From the NCBI RefSeq assembly GCF_024347595.1, contig NZ_AP025507.1, positions 806,001 to 870,000 on the forward strand: 64,000 nucleotides of DNA, written 5' to 3'. The notes below the pieces were generated by a model. It saw only the letters and a list, made by a program, of their open reading frames with translations, had not been told where the DNA came from and made no database searches. Shown in pieces: positions 58,907-64,000 of this stretch. Within the stretch, counting starts at the first letter, position 1. Each line of letters starts with the position of its first letter. The stretch comes from Vibrio pomeroyi. GTDB lineage: Bacteria > Pseudomonadota > Gammaproteobacteria > Enterobacterales > Vibrionaceae. The position numbers and the translations under genes are program-made.

Positions 58907-58927
58907 TACACAATACTACGTTAAGAA
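58907..58927 (+). repeat. imperfect direct repeat, right copy
   Basis: See the copy at 58605: three mismatches and one inserted base over 20 bp. Bases 58928-59060 hold nothing else I can name. Confidence 0.55.
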
Positions 58928-59060
58928 AAGTAGGCCAAATAATGATTAGGCGAACTGATAAATAACAATGGTCTAAACAAGAAGTGGCCAAAAGTCAGAT
59001 TGTGGAGGGTTGATTCGCTGAAAATTCGACGTGTCACTTATAAGATTTAACCAAACTGGA

Positions 59061-60449
59061 TCAAAGATATTGGAAAGCTTCAATTACTCGTTGTTTAAAG
59101 CTTGTCAGTGTTAGGTCCGCGATCTCGGCAGAGTTGCTTTCCGATTTTGTGCTACCACTCTGATCAATTCGTCCAGAGAAATTGATGGAGACACTATCGG
59201 TATTGTCTCCATTATCACTAAGGGGGAGATTTGAATTTGTAGCTATGTGTTCTAGTGCTTGGTTTGGTTTTTTCTGAGGCCTCCTCAAATAACGACAGCT
59301 ATCTGGAATATCTCGTTCAACTTCCTCTGCAAATTCGATGAGTTTTGGGGCGGCAAAAGTATATAGCCATGCTTCTTGGTTCGGGCATGAAGTCATACGG
59401 AGTATACGACCAAGGATTTGGCGAAAGTAGAGTTCGGTCTTTATGTTGCTCAGATGGCAACATACTTGGAGTCTCGGAATATCTGTGCCCTCACTGACCA
59501 TACCAACACTCACAATCCACTCGGTGTAGTCGGTTCTAAATTGTTTAATTCTGACTTGGGAGTCATCATTTTTGTATGTGACTATCGTGGTTGTTTGATT
59601 GAATGTATTTTTGAGTAGTGAAGCTATTTCTATGGCGTGATTGACAGATGTAGCTACGATTAAGCCTCCGGCATATGGGGATTGACTTCGAATTTTCTTC
59701 AAGCGAGTAACGGCTGTTCCCAAAATATGAATCAAAGCAGGTTTGTTGTTGAGAATAGTAGAGTAGTTAATTTCACTCTCAGATATAAGCTCATTGAATG
59801 AGTTAAATGATTCAATATGATTATCTAACTTAATCGTGGATTTATCACAATCAATAAGCGTAATCGTTGGTTTACGGCAAACGCCGTCTTGGACAGCTTG
59901 CGCTAGTGTGTATTGATAATCACATACAATCGTCCCCTCAGGATCGCTGTATGACGAGAGTACAACGGGGGGCAAATTTGAACGCCAAGGTGTACCAGTT
60001 AAAGCGAGTGTATAAGTGGCTACTTTCTTAATCTTGCATAGAATCAGTTGGCCCCAGACATTGCTGTTCTCATTATTATCACCACCGCAGTGATGTATTT
60101 CATCAAAAACACAAAGTACACGATATTTTAAAAGCCTATTCCAGAACTTGTCATCTAGGTGTGTTATTGATTGGTAAGTGATAGATGTACCTAGAGAGCC
60201 AAACTTTCCATCCATTTCATCTTGTAGTGTTTCGGAGAAGTTACTTTGTATACTCGATGACACAGTCTTTGATGGAGAAAAGCAGATAACGAAATCGATC
60301 ATAGAGCGTTCAAATAAGCCTTTAGCTAGATTGGCGGCCATAAATGTTTTGCCTGCACCTGGTGTGGCTTGTGCTAAAAAATGTTTGTTTCCTTGAATGT
60401 AGTGGGCCATTGCGTTTCCAATACACTCTGATTGCCAACGCCTTAACAT
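59061..60449 (-). CDS. SF2 DEAH-type helicase, transposon cargo
   Basis: 462 residues. ResIII-type two-RecA-domain helicase: motif I ATPGAGKTF (28-36), motif II DEIH (116-119), motif III TGTPWRS (151-157), motif V SVGMVSEGTDIPRLQ and motif VI QILGRILRMT. It lacks nuclease, methylase or target-recognition domains, so it is not a complete restriction subunit. Its ATG overlaps the stop of the upstream gene (ATGTTAA, 7 nt), so the two are translationally coupled and probably work together. Role unknown; defence or a DNA-processing helper are options. Confidence 0.88.
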   Translation of the reverse strand: MLRRWQSECIGNAMAHYIQGNKHFLAQATPGAGKTFMAANLAKGLFERSMIDFVICFSPSKTVSSSIQSNFSETLQDEMDGKFGSLGTSITYQSITHLDDKFWNRLLKYRVLCVFDEIHHCGGDNNENSNVWGQLILCKIKKVATYTLALTGTPWRSNLPPVVLSSYSDPEGTIVCDYQYTLAQAVQDGVCRKPTITLIDCDKSTIKLDNHIESFNSFNELISESEINYSTILNNKPALIHILGTAVTRLKKIRSQSPYAGGLIVATSVNHAIEIASLLKNTFNQTTTIVTYKNDDSQVRIKQFRTDYTEWIVSVGMVSEGTDIPRLQVCCHLSNIKTELYFRQILGRILRMTSCPNQEAWLYTFAAPKLIEFAEEVERDIPDSCRYLRRPQKKPNQALEHIATNSNLPLSDNGDNTDSVSINFSGRIDQSGSTKSESNSAEIADLTLTSFKQRVIEAFQYL

Positions 60450-61000
60450 TCTTTTTTACCACCAGTATTTTGATTAATTAGAGATATAGTGTTTGTCCAC
60501 ACATTCAATTGAGCCATTAGCTTTGCCGACTTGTTAGTCGCTTCTTGGTAACTCGGTTGTATGAATGGTTGTAAGGAATTGAAGCGTCGCATAAGGCTTT
60601 GGTATTCATCAATCTCAGCAAGAGTTACTGTGAGCTGCGCAGTTATGTCTTGTCGTTCAACCTCTAATTGGGCTTTTGCTATATTAAATTCGGATATTTT
60701 TAGTCCCTGTTCTTTTGCTATGACCTTTTTGCGTCTAGGAACAATGTTAAATTGCGTTGAATCAAAATTATCTGATTTTGAAAACGTTCTGTTTCGACCC
60801 TCCCCCGTTGCCTGTAATACACCTAACGAGAGAAGTCGCTCCAATGACCTCGCTACAAAAAGTCGAGCAACGCTACTGTTCTCATACTGGTCAGATTCTT
60901 TTTGAATCGAACTTCTAATCTCAATAATGCTGAACTGGTTTGAATTGCATCGATTAATTGCATCAAAGATATCTTGATTAATTTTTACTTTTGAACTCAT
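60443..61000 (-). CDS. unknown partner of the cargo helicase (winged-helix-like plus coiled coil)
   Basis: 185 residues from the ATG at 61000. A longer frame to 61108 would overlap xre and the operator and is rejected. Residues about 1-75 read as a winged-helix domain (VKINQDIFDAINRCNSNQFSIIEIRSSIQKE…ARLFVARSLERLLSLGVLQATGEGRNRTFSK). Residues about 95-150 form a helical coiled coil (FNIAKAQLEVERQDITAQLTVTLAEIDEYQSLMRRF). I do not recognise a family. First gene of the two-gene leftward operon whose -10 box lies inside the Xre-type operator. Confidence 0.75.
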   Translation of the reverse strand: MSSKVKINQDIFDAINRCNSNQFSIIEIRSSIQKESDQYENSSVARLFVARSLERLLSLGVLQATGEGRNRTFSKSDNFDSTQFNIVPRRKKVIAKEQGLKISEFNIAKAQLEVERQDITAQLTVTLAEIDEYQSLMRRFNSLQPFIQPSYQEATNKSAKLMAQLNVWTNTISLINQNTGGKKEC

Positions 61001-61025
61001 TGTTGAATCTATTTGTGAATTTTTG

Positions 61026-61057
61026 CGGATTATAGTCCGTGGCAATAAATGCATCAA
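61026..61057 (-). promoter_or_regulatory. promoter of the helicase operon with embedded Xre-type operator
   Basis: On the minus strand: TTGATG (61057-61052), 17 bp, TATAAT (61034-61029). The -10 box sits in the centre of CGGATTATAGTCCG (61026-61039), whose core GGATTATAGTCC recurs at the guide promoter. On the plus strand the same site gives TATAGT, 54 bp before xre, so the site may also autoregulate xre. Confidence 0.75.
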
Positions 61058-61092
61058 GAGGCGATAGTTTTTGTTTTTTAGAGTCGTTTTAA

Positions 61093-61299
61093 ATGAAAGA
61101 CTTAGCAAAGCGCTTTGGGGCCAAATTACGCGGAAAACGCAGGGATAAGAAGGTTTCTCAAGACCAACTAGCTTTGTTGGCTGATATCGATCGAAGTTAT
61201 ATTGGCAGGATTGAGCGTGGGGAAGTAAACATCACACTCGAAAAAGCCTATCAGTTGGCTCAAGTTCTTGAGTGTGATGTGAGAGATTTGCTGCCTTAA
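61093..61299 (+). CDS. xre: Xre-family HTH regulator of the CAST
   Basis: 68 residues, a single Cro/C1-type helix-turn-helix domain (LRGKRRDKKVSQDQLALLADIDRSYIGRIERGEVNITLEKAYQLAQVLECDVRDLL) of the restriction-controller type. It is encoded right beside the homing-guide unit, as is known for I-F3 transposons, where such a protein controls the atypical guide. Two copies of a palindromic core flank the gene (61027-61038 and 61400-61411); both cover -10 boxes of leftward promoters. Repression is the likely action. Confidence 0.9.
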   Translation: MKDLAKRFGAKLRGKRRDKKVSQDQLALLADIDRSYIGRIERGEVNITLEKAYQLAQVLECDVRDLLP

Positions 61300-61311
61300 G
61301 GTACCAGTTCT

Positions 61312-61399
61312 TAAAGTATCTACTTATTCAGCAGTAAACTGTTATTTAACGCGAATGAAAGTGGTCCGTTTGTTATCAACTACTTTACAGTAGTATTGA
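61312..61399 (-). CRISPR. stand-alone homing-guide unit: atypical repeat, guaC spacer, atypical repeat
   Basis: Read on the minus strand. First atypical repeat 61399-61372: stem CTACT/AGTAG, 4-nt loop, handle TTGATAAC. Homing spacer 61371-61340: 32 nt, matching the guaC end. Second atypical repeat 61339-61312: GTTTACTGC…, stem CTGCT/AGTAG with loop GAATA. Both repeats differ from the typical repeat (GTAAACTGCCGAATAGGTAG…) but keep the hairpin that Cas6 cuts. Such privatised repeats are known from I-F3 elements. Confidence 0.94.
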
Positions 61400-61430
61400 G
61401 GATTATAGTCCTCATTAATTTCTAAAGCAA
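61397..61430 (-). promoter_or_regulatory. guide promoter with embedded Xre-type operator
   Basis: On the minus strand: TTGCTT (61430-61425), 17 bp, perfect TATAAT (61407-61402) inside the 6-bp-arm palindrome TGAGGACTATAATCCTCA (61414-61397). The predicted start near 61395 lies just before the first guide hairpin, so the transcript would be almost leaderless. Confidence 0.78.
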
Positions 61431-61477
61431 ACAACAGAGTAATATTTTGAGATTTGAAGCAACAGCATTGATATTGA

Positions 61478-61625
61478 AAGGCCTCCTATCAATTCGGCAG
61501 TTCACACAAAGCCAATACCTGTTACCACGCAAGTGACATTATCAGCTACCTATTCGGCAGTTTACTCATCCTGCCCCTGATGAACGCGACTACAAGTATT
61601 ATCAGCTACCTATTCGGCAGTTTAC
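61478..61625 (-). CRISPR. short type I-F array, three repeats and two spacers
   Basis: On the minus strand: repeat 61625-61598, spacer 61597-61566 (32), repeat 61565-61538, spacer 61537-61506 (32), terminal repeat 61505-61478. The first two repeats are identical (GTAAACTGCCGAATAGGTAG then CTGATAAT). The last keeps only its first half, the usual decay at the leader-distal end. Neither spacer matches the rest of the window well. The array is co-directional with the cas genes. Confidence 0.95.
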
Positions 61626-61752
61626 GGTTACTAATAAAAGAATAGTATATATTTATCAATCAGTTAATATATTTAGTGTCAATTAACCCTATTTTTCTCA
61701 CTGTGATAAAATTTCTATAATTCAACGACTTAAAAGTGTCGATAAAATAGGG
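61626..61752 (-). promoter_or_regulatory. leader of the typical array
   Basis: 127 AT-rich bases between the cas6 stop and the first repeat. A TTGACA on the minus strand (61682-61677) lies 52 bp before the first repeat; no convincing -10 at the right spacing. The array may also be read through from cas. Confidence 0.45.
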
Positions 61753-62352
61753 TCAAATTAGGGGGACAGGTTGAGATTTGTTTTCAGTATTCGCAAGACC
61801 ATAGCTGCTAAATAGTGCATCTCCGTCTAAGCGAGCTTCTTTGAATATTCTTATATTGAGTCGAAAACTACCGCCACGACTTTTACTGTCTTCCTCAAGC
61901 GAGTGGTAGTGATGGAGTACAACAATTTCGTGTTGTTTGAACGAGGATAAGTCAAACTCTTCACCTCTTTCTTCCGCACGTTTTTTTAATCTTTTCGCTT
62001 TTCTAGCTTGTCCAGCAGGTGTTGCTTTGTCTATCGACTGGCAACGCTTAAATGAAACATACTCGCAACCGTCAGGGACAACCTTTGTATTTGATATATC
62101 AAAATAGTGCAGCTCTTTCATTTGGGTAAAGTAGTGCTGTTTGAGTAGCAAATCGAGCTCGATTTTATTTGTGCTCACAAAAGAAATTTTATTTCCGATG
62201 GTATCGTCACTCCAAAGAGGAAATGAAACGCCAATATTTCTTGTTTCATACTCATAGTTAAAGCCATGAAGAATCCGAAGGCACTTAGCGGCTAATGATT
62301 CATTGTTACAACGCGCTGGCAGAAAAGTGACAGTTTTGTAGTACCACTTCAT
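61753..62352 (-). CDS. cas6f: Cas6f (Csy4) crRNA endonuclease
   Basis: 199 residues. N-terminal ferredoxin-like fold with the likely catalytic histidine H29 (LRILHGFNY), the Csy4 position. An arginine/lysine-rich helix (AGQARKAKRLKKRAEERGEEF) should grip the repeat hairpin. C-terminal GGSFRLNIRIF…FSSYGLAN is typical. It cuts the pre-crRNA at the base of the repeat stem and stays on the 3' end of the guide in Cascade. It starts 2 nt after the cas7 stop. Confidence 0.94.
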   Translation of the reverse strand: MKWYYKTVTFLPARCNNESLAAKCLRILHGFNYEYETRNIGVSFPLWSDDTIGNKISFVSTNKIELDLLLKQHYFTQMKELHYFDISNTKVVPDGCEYVSFKRCQSIDKATPAGQARKAKRLKKRAEERGEEFDLSSFKQHEIVVLHHYHSLEEDSKSRGGSFRLNIRIFKEARLDGDALFSSYGLANTENKSQPVPLI

Positions 62353-62354
62353 AC

Positions 62355-63416
62355 TTAATCCCCCTTATGTTGGAACATTCCACCCTTGATGATGTTTGCG
62401 ACCAAAAAATGCAGGTCGTTTATGGTCTCTTGATTTGGTTTATCTGAAGACGTGAGTGCTTCAATATAAGACTCTGTTTGCTTAAGGATAGAAAAGAAAT
62501 CTTTTTGCGTAGAAGGGTGACGGTAGCAAGTGACATCTTCTTTATGAACCCCAAACCGACCGACACGTAGTGCCTCAGTTGCATCGGGGTACCAGTCGTC
62601 TATGGTCGCAATGGCGGCACCAGTTTTATAAATGCCCAATATTGGGCTCCGTTCACCGTCAACCGTTGTGCTTTGAAAAATTCGTCCCTTGCTTTGTTTC
62701 TTAGATTTATTGGTGTTGTTACTTTCATTTTCGGTGAATGCTTGGCTCGGGAAAATCTGTTTATTGGTTGGTAGCCGCAAGGTGGCTTTCACTTCAAATA
62801 TGGCCAAACCATTAGAGTGAGAAAAAGCATTTCTGGTCATTTGAGCAATAGCTTCCCAATCTTTATGGTTCTCAAAGTCATTTCTTTCTAGGTAGTTAGC
62901 CCTTATGTCTTGAAATTTGACAGCATCTCCCGCCCAGGGCCAAGGGGTTAACTCTATATCCCAGCAATAGGCTTTTTTAGTATTTTTCCACAGCCATGAA
63001 CCATTACATATATTGACTAGATATCGAGAAACCAATTCATTCCAACCAATATTTTCTTCATACGCTTTGATTAGCTGCATTAGTGTGTGCTTAACCGTAG
63101 ACGAATTACACTTGTAAGGTTTGCGTAGCTCAGAAGAAAAAGAGACCGAAAAGTAGCATTCAATGTTGCTCGCACCGAAAGGAGCATGACAAAAATCGAC
63201 TTGATGTAGGTTACCTTGAGCCAGTTTTTCAGCGGTTGCACTCTCTTTGGTCCGCCCCGACGGCTCATAAGCTAAGGCTGCGGTTTCCATTTGTCCTATT
63301 ACAGTACGAGAAGTGTAGGTTAAGGGGGTCTTTCGCCCATCTGGCCACACAACTAGAAAGCACACATCAGAAGGATCAATAGAACGTTCATAGGCTAGGT
63401 TAGTCGGTAGTTCCAT
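62355..63416 (-). CDS. cas7f: Cas7f (Csy3) backbone subunit
   Basis: 353 residues. Csy3 family: LAYERSIDPSDVCFLVVWPDG, VDFCHAPFGASNIECYFSVSF, and WKNTKKAYCWDIELTPWPWAGDAVKF. Six copies form the spiral that holds the crRNA and contacts TniQ in I-F3 transposition complexes. Its start overlaps the end of cas8/5 by 17 bp. Confidence 0.95.
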   Translation of the reverse strand: MELPTNLAYERSIDPSDVCFLVVWPDGRKTPLTYTSRTVIGQMETAALAYEPSGRTKESATAEKLAQGNLHQVDFCHAPFGASNIECYFSVSFSSELRKPYKCNSSTVKHTLMQLIKAYEENIGWNELVSRYLVNICNGSWLWKNTKKAYCWDIELTPWPWAGDAVKFQDIRANYLERNDFENHKDWEAIAQMTRNAFSHSNGLAIFEVKATLRLPTNKQIFPSQAFTENESNNTNKSKKQSKGRIFQSTTVDGERSPILGIYKTGAAIATIDDWYPDATEALRVGRFGVHKEDVTCYRHPSTQKDFFSILKQTESYIEALTSSDKPNQETINDLHFLVANIIKGGMFQHKGD

Positions 63417-64000
63417 GATAGGTACTCCTTGGCTGCACAGAAAGGTAGTTTTGATAGCACCTGTGATGCCACAAAATAGTATTTATGTCGGTGTTTTGAT
63501 CAAAAGTGGTTGGCTCAATCAGACCAATCATGCACTCAGAAAAAGCATGTTTATAACCTCGAAGAGAGTTAGGTTTGTCGGTCGGCTCTTCAAGAAAATG
63601 ATACCCAACACAGCTTGGGGTTAATTTTCGGTTCTCTTTAACTTCCGATAAAATATCACTCATGTTTTCGATAGGTTCAGTATGCATCGATAGCCATTTG
63701 CCGGTTTTCTGAGGAAAGGATTGAATCGTCTTTTCTAACGTTGAAAATGACCGGATGTATTTGAAATCTGCAATGGCTATTTTAGCGGAACCTCTGGCAA
63801 ACCGTTTCGGCAGAGCTCGAACAATCGTACTTTCATCAACGCTCAAGCTACGATCAAATTTAATCACTAAACTAAATACCAAATCACACTGCCAGTCATC
63901 GTGTGTAGCGGGTGGAGATATGGTGTGGTTTGCTTTTTGTATATATTCTTTTGTTAAACCGCGTTTTTCAACGTGTAGTTGATGGACACAGATGGCAAAC
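63400..64000 (-). CDS. cas8f: Cas8f/Cas5f fusion, C-terminal part
   Basis: The frame stays open to the window edge (…VEKRGLTKEYIQ…DDWQCDLVFSLVIKFD), so only the last ~200 residues are seen; the first ATG in view (63882) is internal. Position directly before cas7f, overlap with it, and a Csy1/Csy2-like body (KRFARGSAKIAIADFKYIRSFSTLEKTIQSFPQKTGKW) support Cas8f/5f. In I-F3 the two are one protein that recognises the PAM. Upstream, beyond the window, tniQ is expected. Confidence 0.88.
   Translation of the reverse strand, partial: FAICVHQLHVEKRGLTKEYIQKANHTISPPATHDDWQCDLVFSLVIKFDRSLSVDESTIVRALPKRFARGSAKIAIADFKYIRSFSTLEKTIQSFPQKTGKWLSMHTEPIENMSDILSEVKENRKLTPSCVGYHFLEEPTDKPNSLRGYKHAFSECMIGLIEPTTFDQNTDINTILWHHRCYQNYLSVQPRSTYHGTTD

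Larger units (their letters stand above)
54971..64000. mobile_element. Tn7-like type I-F3 CRISPR-associated transposon, left part
   Basis: It begins TGTTGAAACA and runs past the window edge. Contents: left-end TnsB sites, tnsA, tnsB and tnsC rightward; an orphan antitoxin, a helicase operon, xre, the homing-guide unit and a CRISPR array; then leftward cas6, cas7 and cas8/5. Gene order, the TGT terminus, the relaxed PAM and insertion 49 bp from a guide match in guaC all agree with the known I-F3 group (Tn6677 and relatives). tniQ and the right end are not in view. The DNA is AT-richer than the host flank. Confidence 0.95.

Noticed and set aside
61001..61108. Upstream extension of the unknown helicase partner
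   Set aside because: It would run across the Xre operator and promoter and into xre; the ATG at 61000 follows the predicted transcript start.
61566..61597. First array spacer begins ACTTGTA, also present in guaC near 54849, with about 16 of 32 identities
   Set aside because: Identity is near chance after the first seven bases and the distance to the insertion point is wrong; the stand-alone spacer is the true homing guide.

Overview
The window is a piece of a Vibrio chromosome, most like the Splendidus group. This rests on the overall gene set, moderate GC, and close protein resemblance to Vibrio GuaC, RNase II, DbpA, CsdA and PepT. An ackA without pta, together with guaC, hints at chromosome 2; that is inference. 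Bases 1-54970 are ordinary host chromosome. Bases 54971-64000 are the left part of a Tn7-like, type I-F3 CRISPR-associated transposon (CAST) inserted just downstream of guaC.

Host part, left to right: the end of a type I secretion cluster (HlyD adaptor, TolC-like protein, OmpA-like lipoprotein, PstS-like protein); an aldo/keto reductase; DbpA; a DnaQ-like exonuclease; a RhlE-type helicase; BluB; a large FAD oxidoreductase; a 7Fe ferredoxin; a SpoU-type RNA methyltransferase; a Tas-like reductase; PepT; a DM13 protein; an MscS channel; dCMP deaminase; an RND efflux pair; a MaoC hydratase; a PstS; an AraC regulator; RNase II; CsdA with a long leader and an RGG-rich tail; AckA; LysR, OpuAC-like and quinone-oxidoreductase genes sharing a promoter element; several transporters; a secreted alpha-amylase; a MATE pump; a CheY-CheC fusion with a PAS protein; and guaC. 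Most units end in clear hairpin terminators.

Transposon part: the left end starts TGTTGAAACA at 54971 and carries three TnsB-type repeats, then tnsA-tnsB-tnsC, an orphan MbcA/ParS-type antitoxin, a leftward two-gene operon (an unknown protein and an SF2 helicase), a divergent xre gene, a stand-alone homing-guide unit, a short typical CRISPR array, and leftward cas6, cas7 and a partial cas8/5. tniQ, the start of cas8/5 and the right end would lie beyond 64000.

The parts fit together. The guide between two atypical repeats (61340-61371) matches the 3' end of guaC (54890-54921) at 23 of 32 positions, with a CT PAM, and the transposon begins exactly 49 bp downstream. A shared 12-bp core (GGATTATAGTCC) lies on the -10 box of the guide promoter and again on the -10 box of the leftward helicase operon, next to xre. 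This suggests that one Xre repressor controls both homing and cargo. A 14-bp inverted repeat over the tnsA ribosome binding site looks like a guard against read-through transcription from guaC.
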